A DNA stretch of 58,386 nt. Origin: Sphingobacteriales bacterium (GTDB lineage: Bacteria > Bacteroidota > Bacteroidia > Chitinophagales > UBA2359). The position numbers and the translations under genes are program-made. Below the pieces are notes generated by a model, which worked only from the letters and a program-made list of their open reading frames with translations, had not been told where the DNA came from and searched no databases. Shown here in pieces: positions 27,467 to 36,181 of this stretch (the stretch's first letter is position 1; each line of letters opens with the position of its first letter). The DNA lies in NCBI GenBank assembly GCA_016718845.1, contig JADKCK010000033.1:1-58386 (forward strand). Reading direction: 5' to 3'.

Positions 27467-29302
27467 ATGAAAAAAAGATACCTTTTCTTCTCTTTTTTCG
27501 CAGCTTGTTTATCACTAAACTTATTGCTTAGTACCGCATTATTTGCCCAACCATCATGCACCAATGGGCGCTACAAAAACGAAATCTTTTCGGTCAACAA
27601 AACCAGTGGTATTAAATATGGTACAGCAACCGCTGTTATCTATCCGCCTTATGTTTCCGAAACTACCACTTATCAAAAAGACCTATACCTAGAGCTATAC
27701 ACACCCGTTGGCGATACCCTCCGCAAACGACCCACTATAGTAATGGTATACGGTGGTGCTTTTTTGGTAGGTAGTACGCTACAGCCCCAACTAGTAGATT
27801 TTTGCAATGCCATGGCAAAGCGCGGCTATGTAGTTGCCGCCATAGACTACCGATTGGGCTACAACTCACTTGACGGCAACACCGCTATCAGGGCAGTATA
27901 CAGGGCATCGCAAGATTTGAAAGCGGCTATACGTTTTTTGAAATACAAAGCCAACGTATACAATATAGATACCAGCTTAGTGTTTGCAGGTGGCAACAGT
28001 GCAGGTGGTGTAACATCGTTACACGCCGCCTACGTAAACGAAACCGAGCGCGAAGCCTACGACATAATGAACCCAACCTACGGCGGCGGTTTGTTTAACA
28101 ATTGGTCTAACTTGGGCTGCACCGAATGTTCGGGCAACAACTACGGGCAATCGCCCTACAACATATCGGGCTCACCCGATTTAGTTATCAACCTTTGGGG
28201 GGCTATTGGCGACACCAGCTTTATGCAATCTGCCACCGATGCGCCCGTTATATCGTTTCATGGCACCGCCGATGCTATTGTAAATCCAGATTATGGCTCG
28301 CCGTTTGGCTACCCCGTTATACCTGCTTTGTATGGCAGTACCCCCATACACCAACGCGCCCAACACCTAAACCTGCTAAACGAACTGCACCTTTACGAAG
28401 GCGTTGGACACGAGGTGTGGTTAGACAGTGGATATGCCCAAGAAATACAAAATTTTAGCGCCGATTTTATGTATCGGTTTATGAAACCCACCACACCCAT
28501 CATCAACGCAAGCAGTAATGTTTGCGCCAATGCCTACGCTACTTATAGCGTTACGCCCCAAACGGGTTTTGCTTATTGTTGGTCGGTAGAGGGCGGTACT
28601 ATTGTGGGCAACAACATAGGCACAACAGTTAGCGTACAATGGGGCAGCAGCGGCGGAACCTTATATGTGCGTAAAATTAATAAAAATTTGCTAGAAAGCG
28701 ATGCCGCTATATTTACCGTGCCACCGCCCGCTTGTGGCGTACCTATTAATTTATGGGTAAGCAACATTACTGCCAACAGCGCCCGCCTTAACTGGACAGC
28801 CATAAATGGCACAACAACGTATACCATACAAGGCAGAAAAGCGGGTACAACAAACTGGACTAATCTAACAGCTAATACCAATTACAAACAGTTGGGCAGC
28901 GTATTGCAAAACTGCAAACAATACGAGTGGCGCGTGATGGCAAACTGCTTAAGCGGTAGCTGTGGTTATAGCAGTACCAACGTTTTTCAGACGGTTTGCG
29001 GCAGCGGAAAAATGGACAACTCCGTAACAGACGAAAATTTTGGCGATTATGCTGCCTTGTCTATACAACCTAATCCTGCCACATATAACACCGATATAAA
29101 CTATTGGGCAGAGCAAAATAAAACACTTAAGGTAGTATTATATCAAACAAATGGACAAGTACTGATGCAACAAACCTACAACGCCACCCAAGGCAATAAC
29201 GTTTTTACCCTCGACCTTTCGGGGTGTAATAATGGCATGTATTGGCTAAGTGTAAACGATGGCACAAATTGGCAACAACAAAAAATAGTAGTTGTGCGTT
29301 AA
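27467..29302 (+). CDS. Secreted carboxylesterase with FnIII-like domain and T9SS type A sorting domain
   Basis: 611 residues. Signal peptide to about residue 28. Residues 40-330 are an alpha/beta-hydrolase: VYGGAFLVG (oxyanion region, 94-102), nucleophile in AGGNSAGG (Ser 178), and the C-terminal His in LYEGVGHEVWLDSG. Then come a PKD/Ig-like module, a fibronectin III-like module (VSNITANSARLNWTAINGTT) and a C-terminal domain PNPATYNTDINYW to GMYWLSVNDG, ending KIVVVR, the T9SS type A signal. The product is thus exported across the outer membrane and likely anchored or released. Substrate (acetylated polysaccharide, for instance) is a guess. Confidence 0.9.
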   Translation: MKKRYLFFSFFAACLSLNLLLSTALFAQPSCTNGRYKNEIFSVNKTSGIKYGTATAVIYPPYVSETTTYQKDLYLELYTPVGDTLRKRPTIVMVYGGAFLVGSTLQPQLVDFCNAMAKRGYVVAAIDYRLGYNSLDGNTAIRAVYRASQDLKAAIRFLKYKANVYNIDTSLVFAGGNSAGGVTSLHAAYVNETEREAYDIMNPTYGGGLFNNWSNLGCTECSGNNYGQSPYNISGSPDLVINLWGAIGDTSFMQSATDAPVISFHGTADAIVNPDYGSPFGYPVIPALYGSTPIHQRAQHLNLLNELHLYEGVGHEVWLDSGYAQEIQNFSADFMYRFMKPTTPIINASSNVCANAYATYSVTPQTGFAYCWSVEGGTIVGNNIGTTVSVQWGSSGGTLYVRKINKNLLESDAAIFTVPPPACGVPINLWVSNITANSARLNWTAINGTTTYTIQGRKAGTTNWTNLTANTNYKQLGSVLQNCKQYEWRVMANCLSGSCGYSSTNVFQTVCGSGKMDNSVTDENFGDYAALSIQPNPATYNTDINYWAEQNKTLKVVLYQTNGQVLMQQTYNATQGNNVFTLDLSGCNNGMYWLSVNDGTNWQQQKIVVVR

Positions 29303-29344
29303 TAAATACTAAACCATAGCAGTGCTTTGAGGAAAGTAAAATTA

Positions 29345-29490
29345 AAAAATGTCTGCATCAAGCTTGGGCTTGCACTTGCTTTGCTAAGGGGGTGCCACCA
29401 ACTTAACAACTTAGGGAGTGCCAATCATCACCCCCTAAAAAAATATTTTCCGCGTCAAAGCGGGGCAAGCCCAAACCTTTAAACAACCGT
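29345..29490 (+). repeat. MITE-like dispersed element, copy 4 (degenerate ends)
   Basis: GGGCTTGCACTTGCTTTGC, GGGGGTGCCACCAACTT, AGTGCCAATCATCACCCCC and CCGCGTCAAAGCGGGGC follow in the family order. The left end shows GTCTGCATCAA, the inverted form of the usual end. Confidence 0.75.
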
Positions 29491-29713
29491 TTGAACAAAA
29501 AATTAGACCAACGATGGCTTTCTAACGCCATTTTTCTTCGTCCAAAAAAATAAATTAACCCACATTAAACTACAAACACTATTTTTACGTCTAAAAATTG
29601 TAAAACAACAGCAAAACAAGCTCAAAAACATTTTTTAGCACGATTTTTGATATAATAAAAAATACACCCAACAATAACAACAGTATTAACACTACTACAA
29701 AAGAACTGCAAAC
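29491..29713 (+). other. AT-rich leader before the DUF3108 gene
   Basis: Very A-rich sequence with no reading frame. No confident promoter was found in it. Confidence 0.4.
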
Positions 29714-30553
29714 ATGAAACATTTATTTTTAACTCTTGCCACTATTATAGGTTTTATAGTGGTACAAAACACCTACGCAACCTCTCAAAACCCCGAAGAT
29801 GCTTGCCGATTGAACAACAACGTATTTCAGGCAGGCGAGTCGGCTAACTATACCATTTATTATAACTGGACTGCCGCTTGGGTAAAAGCCGGAACCGTTA
29901 GTTTTAATGTAGCAAACGCCACTATTGCCAACAAACCCGCTTATCATTTTGTGAGCGAAGGCAAATCGGTGCGCACTTTCGACTGGTTTTTTAAGGTTCG
30001 CGACCGCTACGAATCGTATGTAGAACAAGCAACCATAAAACCCCTCAAGTTTTTGCGCAACATTAGCGAGGGCGACTATACCCTTGAACACAACTACACC
30101 TTTTATCCCGAAAAAAACCAAGTGCTAATTAATTACCACAAAACAAAAGGTAAAATAAAATTGCAAAACAAAACAGTAAATGTGTCCGAGTGCGCCCAAG
30201 ATTTGCTATCGGCTGTGTATTACTCGCGTTGTATTAACTACGACAAAATGAAAATAGGCGACGTATACAACATGGACGTATTTATGGACGGCGAAACTTA
30301 CCCCATTTACATACGCTACAAAGGTAAAGAAAACATTAAAACCGACTTTGGTACTTTTCGTTGCACCAAGTTCTCGCCATTGTTGCTCGAGGGCGATGTG
30401 TTTAAAGGCGGCGAAGGCATGACCATTTGGACAACCGACGACGCCAACCGATTGCCCATCTACGTCGAGTCGCCCTTGTCGGTGGGCTACATAAAAGCCT
30501 ACATAAACAACTACAAAGGGCTAAAAAACCCCATGACCGCTAAAATAAAATAA
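29714..30553 (+). CDS. Exported DUF3108 protein
   Basis: 279 residues with a signal peptide (MKHLFLTLATIIGFIVVQNT, cleaved near Ala 22). The mature part starts with FQAGESANYTIYYNWTAAWV and includes GKSVRTFDWFFKVRDRYESY and GGEGMTIWTTDDANRLPIYV, the conserved elements of DUF3108, a periplasmic beta-rich family of unknown role. The protein is complete and followed by its own terminator. Confidence 0.88.
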   Translation: MKHLFLTLATIIGFIVVQNTYATSQNPEDACRLNNNVFQAGESANYTIYYNWTAAWVKAGTVSFNVANATIANKPAYHFVSEGKSVRTFDWFFKVRDRYESYVEQATIKPLKFLRNISEGDYTLEHNYTFYPEKNQVLINYHKTKGKIKLQNKTVNVSECAQDLLSAVYYSRCINYDKMKIGDVYNMDVFMDGETYPIYIRYKGKENIKTDFGTFRCTKFSPLLLEGDVFKGGEGMTIWTTDDANRLPIYVESPLSVGYIKAYINNYKGLKNPMTAKIK

Positions 30554-30568
30554 CCCTAAACACCTAGC

Positions 30569-30606
30569 AAAAAACGGCAAAACCCACAAAGGTTTTGCCG
30601 TTTTTT
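30569..30606 (+). terminator. Terminator after the DUF3108 gene
   Basis: AACGGCAAAACC pairs with GGTTTTGCCGTT around CACAAA; T6 follows. Confidence 0.92.
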
Positions 30607-30663
30607 GTTGCACCAAACTAAAAGCATTGCTCCAAATTTTTTTGGTAAAAAAAGCAAAAAAGT

Positions 30664-30695
30664 TTGGAAGTTTTGACAATAAATATTTACCTTTG
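30664..30695 (+). promoter_or_regulatory. Promoter of the antitoxin-like gene
   Basis: TTG (30664-30666), a 21-bp spacer and TACCTTTG (30688-30695) lie 108 bp before the start codon. Confidence 0.6.
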
Positions 30696-30803
30696 CACCA
30701 AACTTAAACGAGCATTTTAGTAGTTTCTTTTGCTAAATAGGTATAGAAATCGCTAAAAACACGCTCGCCCACCCAAATAGCTAGAAAAAAATAGAAAATT
30801 AAA

Positions 30804-31034
30804 ATGAAAACAGATATGTTGCCGCCAGTAAATTATGTAGTTAACGACCAAGGAAAGGTTGTATTTGTACAATTATCTGTACAAGATTGGGATAGCTTTG
30901 TAGAAGAATATAATCGTTTAAAAAACTTAACAATTTTTAAAGAACGACTTAAAATGGCGTTCAGAGAAATTCGCCAAATCCAAAAAGGAGAAAAAAAAGG
31001 TACCTCATTAACAGAATTTTTAAATGAATTATAA
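30804..31034 (+). CDS. Small antitoxin-like protein
   Basis: 76 residues. N-terminal beta-strand part NYVVNDQGKVVFVQLSVQDW, a helix FVEEYNRLKNLTIFKERLKM, and a basic C-terminal tail ending LTEFLNEL. This shape is seen in Bacteroidota type II antitoxins (Phd/RelB-like), in which the N-terminus binds the operator and the tail wraps the toxin. Its end overlaps by 11 bp a short frame starting MNYNIFVIDNFKKEAK, which looks like the first residues of a RelE/ParE toxin. Family assignment is tentative. Confidence 0.6.
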   Translation: MKTDMLPPVNYVVNDQGKVVFVQLSVQDWDSFVEEYNRLKNLTIFKERLKMAFREIRQIQKGEKKGTSLTEFLNEL

Positions 31035-31188
31035 TATATTTGTTATAGATAATTTCAAAAAAGAGGCAAAACCTTGTGAAAATTCCTCTTGCACTTTTCA
31101 ACCGAACCATTCCAACATACTCCCAAAACAGCTACGGCAGCAGTTTATACTGCTGCGTACCGTTTTGAGGTTCCTTTGCACAAACTAA
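31024..31188 (+). pseudogene. Truncated RelE/ParE-type toxin remnant
   Basis: ATG 31024 lies inside the antitoxin's last codons, as in toxin-antitoxin operons. The first 16 residues (MNYNIFVIDNFKKEAK) resemble a RelE-type start. The rest of this 54-residue frame (CENSSCTFQPNHSN on) does not, and none of the expected catalytic or core strands follow. The toxin appears lost. The dyad GCAGCAGT-TTAT-ACTGCTGC (31137-31156) sits within the unrelated part. Confidence 0.45.
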
Positions 31189-31236
31189 AGATAGTGGCTT
31201 GAGATAAGTTGTAATTTCAGTTTTGAACAAAGCCCC

Positions 31237-31278
31237 TACGCCAAACTTGCAATATCCGCAAATTTGGCGTATTTTTTT
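31237..31278 (+). terminator. Terminator after the toxin-antitoxin remnant
   Basis: TACGCCAAA pairs with TTTGGCGTA, with an inner TTGC/GCAA pair, followed by T7. Confidence 0.8.
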
Positions 31279-31392
31279 ACAACAGCTACCTTTTAAAGCC
31301 CCCTATTTTGCAAAAAAACAACCAACATAGCGCTAATGTCTACTATTTTGGCTAATTTTGTTGCCTCTTAATCACCATTAAATTATTTGGTT

Positions 31393-32541
31393 ATGACACA
31401 AAAAAGTTTTTGCATCTTTGCGCTTAGTTGCACCTTATTTACCGCAACTACAAGCAACACATCTGCCCAAAGCCAAACCAAACTTGCCAAAGAGGTAGCT
31501 GCCGAAAACACTGCCGATATGTCGAAATACCTATTTTTAACCGACGAACAGCGGCAAAAAATAGATGCCATTAACTACAATTATGCCATAGAAATGCAAA
31601 AGATGATAGTAAATGGCAGCAACGAAGATTTTTTTACCGTCCAGAAACGCTTAGACGACAACCGACAAAGCCAATTAGCCGAAGTGCTAGAGGTGCAACA
31701 AGAACAACTAAACGAACACATAACCGATAAAGAAGTTCAGCAAAAAAACGACTTTATTAAACGCCAATTGCAAAATACGTTGTATCTGCAAAACATAGCC
31801 TTGTATGCCAACACCCAAATTTTTCCGGTTTTAGAAAAAAATAGGGCTTTTTTAGACCCCAACATATCCGAAAACGACCAAAAACTACTCGAGCAATACC
31901 GCTTAGAAGCACTTCAAATAGTTGCCGACCTATCAACAGCAGTCAAAAACAACCCCGATAGCGAAAATTGGGATCCAAAAGATATAGGCATGCGCATCTT
32001 TAAAGAAAATAAAACCATGATTAAAGACCTGCGCGCCATGACCGAACGCTACGAAGAACCACTCAACAAAATAATGATCGACCTTGGTTCGCAAGAAGAG
32101 ATATGGCGAAACGACCTCCAAAAGCTAAGCTCGGGCTTTGTAACCGATGCCGAAAAAAAGGAAATTGACAAAGAACAACGCCGTATGCAAAGTTTAGGTA
32201 TAAAATATTTGGGGAGCAGAATGGGTTTTTTGCTCTTATCGCCCCAAAATACAGGCGCGTTTTTGACTATGCTAACCAACGAGCTAAAAATAGACCTGTC
32301 GCCTAACCCTTTGGTCAACGAAAAAACTCAAAATATCAGCTTCGAGGCACCACAAAAAATGGCAGTGTATATTGATTTGGTTGATGCCAATGGCAAAATA
32401 ATAAAAAATATTTGCAACCAAACCTACGCACCGGGCAAAATAAGTATCAAAGCAGATGTAAGCAATCTTGAAAAAGGTAAATATTACTACATCTTAAAAT
32501 TAGACAAAGGCTTGCAAGTAATACCCACCGAAATACAATAA
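31393..32541 (+). CDS. Exported protein with T9SS-like C-terminal domain, unknown function
   Basis: 382 residues from ATG 31393 (an upstream TTG adds two). The signal peptide ends near SAQS. Residues 30-290 are largely helical and charged; YLFLTDEQRQKIDAINYNYA resembles the start of Spy/LTXXQ-like periplasmic helices. The last 80 residues, LSPNPLVNEKTQNISFEAPQ to GKYYYILKLDKGLQVIP, match the layout of T9SS type A sorting domains. So it is probably exported. No family is assigned with confidence. It is followed by its own terminator. Confidence 0.75.
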   Translation: MTQKSFCIFALSCTLFTATTSNTSAQSQTKLAKEVAAENTADMSKYLFLTDEQRQKIDAINYNYAIEMQKMIVNGSNEDFFTVQKRLDDNRQSQLAEVLEVQQEQLNEHITDKEVQQKNDFIKRQLQNTLYLQNIALYANTQIFPVLEKNRAFLDPNISENDQKLLEQYRLEALQIVADLSTAVKNNPDSENWDPKDIGMRIFKENKTMIKDLRAMTERYEEPLNKIMIDLGSQEEIWRNDLQKLSSGFVTDAEKKEIDKEQRRMQSLGIKYLGSRMGFLLLSPQNTGAFLTMLTNELKIDLSPNPLVNEKTQNISFEAPQKMAVYIDLVDANGKIIKNICNQTYAPGKISIKADVSNLEKGKYYYILKLDKGLQVIPTEIQ

Positions 32542-32547
32542 ATAAAA

Positions 32548-32591
32548 ATCCCCCAAAACAAAAATAAAAATAATTGTTTTGGGGGATTTTT
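32548..32591 (+). terminator. Terminator after the 31.4 kb gene
   Basis: ATCCCCCAAAACA pairs with TGTTTTGGGGGAT and T-run follows; the A-run at left lets it also serve leftward transcription. Confidence 0.88.
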
Positions 32592-32647
32592 GCGAGTATC
32601 AGTTATACCAACAGCCACCTGCCTATAACTTGTAGCAGGTAGCCTCT

Positions 32648-33202
32648 TCAGCGCCAATTCCAAGCTACTACGTTCCATTCGTCAATTTCGTCTTTAAAGG
32701 TATGAATGGTTTTAAAACCTACTCGCTCGTGTGCCCGCATCGAGCGCCAATTACTGGTTGATATTTCGGTGATGCACAAATCAAATTCAAAGGCATAAAT
32801 GTCTTTGTGTTTTTGGTATAATTTATCAAAAATACCCATGCCTCTGTAATCTGCATCAATACAAATTTGCCCCATTACATAATATTCGTAATCGTTAATG
32901 GGTTTATTTTTGAAGGATAAAGTTGTTAATAATTTAAACATGGGTTTTAACTCCGGAATTAGCCGTTCAAACACAGGCAGCATCACCAAGGCATACCCTA
33001 TCACTTTGCCATTAGCTTTGGCAATAATTTGTGGGGCAGCTTTGTTCATTTCTGTTAGTAGCTCAAGGTTGTGCTTTACGGTAACAAAGCCATGTTCGTT
33101 GCTTTGCTCGGCAGATATGTAATTGCGATGATTAGCCAATTGCAAGTCCAAAATTTCGATAAGGTCTTGTTGGGTTTTTGCTAAATCTATTTTTATTTCC
33201 AT
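32648..33202 (-). CDS. GNAT-family N-acetyltransferase
   Basis: 184 residues. The acetyl-CoA motif is CIDADYRGMGIFDKLYQKHK, preceded by the strand YYVMGQI; ISTSNWRSMRAHERVGFKTI is the usual C-terminal element. The substrate is unknown. The DinB-like gene upstream ends 21 bp before this start on the same strand, suggesting an operon. Confidence 0.88.
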   Translation of the reverse strand: MEIKIDLAKTQQDLIEILDLQLANHRNYISAEQSNEHGFVTVKHNLELLTEMNKAAPQIIAKANGKVIGYALVMLPVFERLIPELKPMFKLLTTLSFKNKPINDYEYYVMGQICIDADYRGMGIFDKLYQKHKDIYAFEFDLCITEISTSNWRSMRAHERVGFKTIHTFKDEIDEWNVVAWNWR

Positions 33203-33223
33203 AATTCGCCCGTTTTGTTGGTT

Positions 33224-33679
33224 TTATTTACGGCTACTTTGGTGGTTAATAGCCCTTAAATGGTGTTGTAAATGGTCTATATAATCGCTTATTAAAAACA
33301 AAATGGTGTGTAATTCGGCATCGCCCTTGCCTGTATCGCAGGTGTTTACCAATTTGTTGGCGGGTATATGGCTAATAGTGCGGGCAATTTGGGTGTTTAG
33401 CAATTGCCACAAACCAATCAATTCATCAACGGGTGCTTGCTGATACTGCTGATACGCCACCCATTCGTTTTGTTGATACACAATATTTTGGTTTTGTTCG
33501 TATTGGCTAACCACAAAACGCCGCAGGTTGTTCATGGCACTATCAATCAAATGCCCCAAAATTTCTTTCTTCGACCATTTTTCGGGGGCAGTTTTGTAGC
33601 TCCATGCCTCGTCCGATACTTGTTTAAATGCCACTACTTGAGCATCAACAATATCCATTAATTGTTTAGCTAATTGCAT
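33224..33679 (-). CDS. DinB-family (DUF664-like) protein
   Basis: I start at ATG 33679 (MQLAKQLMDIVDAQVVAFKQ); the longer frame adds an unrelated hydrophobic stretch. About 151 residues of the four-helix DinB fold: WSKKEILGHLIDSAMNNLRR carries the first metal-binding His, and DYIDHLQHHLRAI the last. Members of this superfamily bind a metal and several are thiol-dependent transferases. Likely co-transcribed with the acetyltransferase. Confidence 0.85.
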   Translation of the reverse strand: MQLAKQLMDIVDAQVVAFKQVSDEAWSYKTAPEKWSKKEILGHLIDSAMNNLRRFVVSQYEQNQNIVYQQNEWVAYQQYQQAPVDELIGLWQLLNTQIARTISHIPANKLVNTCDTGKGDAELHTILFLISDYIDHLQHHLRAINHQSSRK

Positions 33680-33847
33680 GTTTTTTTTGGATGTTTTTAG
33701 GTGATTAAGACAGGCTAGGGTTATCGATACCCACAAATAGGTAGTTTGTGCTTGCAAAAGTAACAAAAAAACAGCAAACAATAGGTAGTTTGCTGTTTTT
33801 TTTTCGTTTTCGCAAATTTAGCATCAATAATCAATAACTCCTTTACG

Positions 33848-33925
33848 CACTACGCTATTTTAGCCTTATTTAGGACACAAATTTTACGGATTAGACACGG
33901 GTTAAGATGGATTTTTATTTAGTGC
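33848..33925 (+). repeat. Dispersed intergenic repeat R2
   Basis: The stretch TTAGCCTTATTTAGGACACA, TTTTACGGATTAGACACGGG and AAGATGGATTTTTATTTAGT recurs inverted at 49213-49283. Related CACGGATTTTACGGATT motifs occur at 48.6-48.9 kb. Confidence 0.7.
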
Positions 33926-34007
33926 TATAGATAGATGTGTTTAGATGTAGGTTTTAAAAGAACACGCAGATAATCATTTTTAAAAATCTGTGTCCTCGTG
34001 TACGTAA

Positions 34008-34041
34008 TATCAATCAATAATCAATAATCAATAATCAATAA
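34008..34041 (+). repeat. 7-bp tandem repeat (ATCAATA)n
   Basis: Four to five units of ATCAATA lie just beyond the stop of the DUF4139 gene. Shorter versions are at 13.47 and 33.82 kb. Confidence 0.75.
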
Positions 34042-34045
34042 TTGC

Positions 34046-35698
34046 TTAAAGTCCTGTAACCGATTTATCTTTCGGATATTTTACGGTATAGATAAGTTTT
34101 AACCGTTTGGTTTCGCCTGCCCGCAACGCAACATGCCACAACAGTTTGCCTAATGCTTCGTCGTATTCGGCACCGCTTTTTTCGTCCAAATCTACCTTAA
34201 TATCGGCATTGCGCGACACCGGAATTTGGTCGAGTACCTCTAAATCAATGGAGGCATTTTTGTTGTTGCGCAGTGTAATTTCGTAGGCAAATGTTTGAAT
34301 GCGGTTAGTGCCTAAAAATTTAGTTTTGGTAAATTCGTTCAATTGCAATCGCTTTACGCTAATTCGCTCGTCTCTGCCCAACGACAACAAAAGCGTATCG
34401 GCAGCTACGCTTGGGTTAATATCCACTTGTCCAATATAGGTTTCTTCTAAAAACAAATTCGACTTGCCGGGCAGCAAATTATACTGTCCCCAATCGGTAA
34501 TCTGAGCCAGCAAAAACGCCCCATTGTCTAACTTTGGCACTGTGTGGTACTGAAAATTGCCTTTTATCTGATACTCGGTTAGCAACACAATATGCGGCTT
34601 GTTATCCGACGGAATAGTCTGCAACAAATCAATATCAAATACCGCATTTAACTCGTTGTTGCTCGTCGAAACGGTGTAAGCAGGTGGAGGGGCTTCTTCG
34701 CGTGGAGGCGGTATAGAAGGTATTGGTTTGCTCATCATATTATACTCTCTCTTTTGTGCTACGCCCCCATCATCACTTTCTCCGCTCGTATAATCGCCAT
34801 AAGTTCTATAAAAATCAACATACTGCACATCCATTATAGGTCGGCTGTTGTTTTGTTGTGGGTTACCTGTAGCTACGGCAAGGCGTATGTTGTTCCAGTC
34901 AAGGTCGATGTTTTGGTAAATTTGGGCTTTGTAGGTAAGGGTTAGTGGTTTGTCGGGTCCGTTATAATGTAGGTCGTATAGGGGTGCCCAACTTACGCTT
35001 GTCACCACATAAGCGCATTTTATTTTTAGGGTAGATGAGGCATTAGTGATGATATTTAGCAACACCTCGCCTGTTAGTTTATCGCTTGCTGGGGTTTGCA
35101 GTTGGTTTAGTTGGCTTTGCAAACGGCTAACTTGCTCGCTTGTTTTGGCTTTTTGTTTGGTGGCTTCGGTCATGTTTTGTTCAATATCAAACATGCGTTT
35201 ACGGTAATAATCGCCCAAAGCACTAATTTCGGCAACACTAACCACCGTGTTTTGTTGGTTCTGCGACCCCAAACGGGCGGCATTTTGGGCTAACAGGTTT
35301 TTTTCTTGGCTATAGATGTTGTATTGCGTCTGGAAATCGTTGATTTTTTCGTTCAACAATTTTATCGAATCTTGCAGTATTTTTGCTTGTTTAGGCTCGG
35401 CTTGCTTTTGCCCATAATTGTACTGAAAAGTAGCCGACAACAAAGTAGCTCCACCCTCGATGCTTATTTGCAAACTATTAGCATCGGCATATTGCGACAG
35501 ATTGGTAAGCAGCACCTCGCTGTTACCCTGTGGTACTGTGGCACTTGCCGTAGTGGTAATTTTTGCCCCTTGTCTATACACCGTTACGTTGCTAATGGTG
35601 GTAGGTGCGTTTACAGGCTCGGTGGCGGCAGCTTGTAGCATTTGTGCAACTATAAATAGGTGCAAACAATAAAATAGCGTAATTTTTTTTTTGTTCAT
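34046..35698 (-). CDS. Exported DUF4139 (MuiA-like) protein
   Basis: 550 residues with a signal peptide (MNKKKITLFYCLHLFIVAQM). The N-terminal domain (SNVTVYRQGAKITTTASATV) is DUF4140, a coiled coil follows (about 85-200), and the C-terminal beta domain (KCAYVVTSVSWAPLYDLHYN, then SLGRDERISVKR) is DUF4139. The family is called mucoidy inhibitor A after an old E. coli-related report, but its role in Bacteroidota is unknown. The protein is complete. Confidence 0.88.
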   Translation of the reverse strand: MNKKKITLFYCLHLFIVAQMLQAAATEPVNAPTTISNVTVYRQGAKITTTASATVPQGNSEVLLTNLSQYADANSLQISIEGGATLLSATFQYNYGQKQAEPKQAKILQDSIKLLNEKINDFQTQYNIYSQEKNLLAQNAARLGSQNQQNTVVSVAEISALGDYYRKRMFDIEQNMTEATKQKAKTSEQVSRLQSQLNQLQTPASDKLTGEVLLNIITNASSTLKIKCAYVVTSVSWAPLYDLHYNGPDKPLTLTYKAQIYQNIDLDWNNIRLAVATGNPQQNNSRPIMDVQYVDFYRTYGDYTSGESDDGGVAQKREYNMMSKPIPSIPPPREEAPPPAYTVSTSNNELNAVFDIDLLQTIPSDNKPHIVLLTEYQIKGNFQYHTVPKLDNGAFLLAQITDWGQYNLLPGKSNLFLEETYIGQVDINPSVAADTLLLSLGRDERISVKRLQLNEFTKTKFLGTNRIQTFAYEITLRNNKNASIDLEVLDQIPVSRNADIKVDLDEKSGAEYDEALGKLLWHVALRAGETKRLKLIYTVKYPKDKSVTGL

Positions 35699-35772
35699 GG
35701 ATGATGATGATTAAGTGATGCTATTATAAAGATGAAATAAGTTAGCTAATTTAGGCTTTTTTGTGGCGACGC

Positions 35773-35803
35773 TTGGCTATGTCAAAATAATTGGGTATCT
35801 TTG
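35773..35803 (+). promoter_or_regulatory. Promoter of the RelE-like / DUF4263 operon
   Basis: TTG (35773-35775), a 20-bp spacer and TATCTTTG (35796-35803) match the consensus; the first start codon is 40 bp downstream. Confidence 0.75.
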
Positions 35804-35842
35804 CCCTGTTTTTATCAGTCATTTAATCAAAAAATACCCGCC

Positions 35843-36181
35843 ATGAACACTCCAGAATTGTCGAGAGTAATAACTTATAGCGAAGATTTCGAAGACTCTT
35901 TGCTTTTCTTGCCGCCACACGAAAGAAACGAAGCCAAACAACGTGTCGAAGCATTTTTAAAAGACCTTCTGGTAGGGCAATACAAAGATAAAAAATACTA
36001 TCGCCTTACCAACTCACAAGCAGAAGTCTATGCCATAAAATATGCTCCTCGAAGAATTGCCATGCGAATTATAGTAGAAGTTTTGTCCGATAAAATTATT
36101 GTAAAAGACATCATTAACTACAAGTTTTCGCGAGAAATTAAACGCCAAACTCAAAAGAAAGTACAACTTATCAACGAATGA
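35843..36181 (+). CDS. RelE-like small protein, first gene of a two-gene operon
   Basis: I use ATG 35843 (MNTPELSRVITYSEDFEDSL), 112 residues, because it follows the promoter at a normal distance. The order helix-helix (FLPPHERNEAKQRVEAFLKD) then strands (KKYYRLTNSQAEVYAIKY; RRIAMRIIVEVL; KIIVKDIINYKFSREI) suggests the RelE/ParE/HigB fold, with many basic residues at the surface and in the tail. The catalytic set of a known RelE RNase was not identified. The stop overlaps the next start (ATGA), so both are made together. The RelE resemblance is inference from sequence pattern. Confidence 0.65.
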   Translation: MNTPELSRVITYSEDFEDSLLFLPPHERNEAKQRVEAFLKDLLVGQYKDKKYYRLTNSQAEVYAIKYAPRRIAMRIIVEVLSDKIIVKDIINYKFSREIKRQTQKKVQLINE

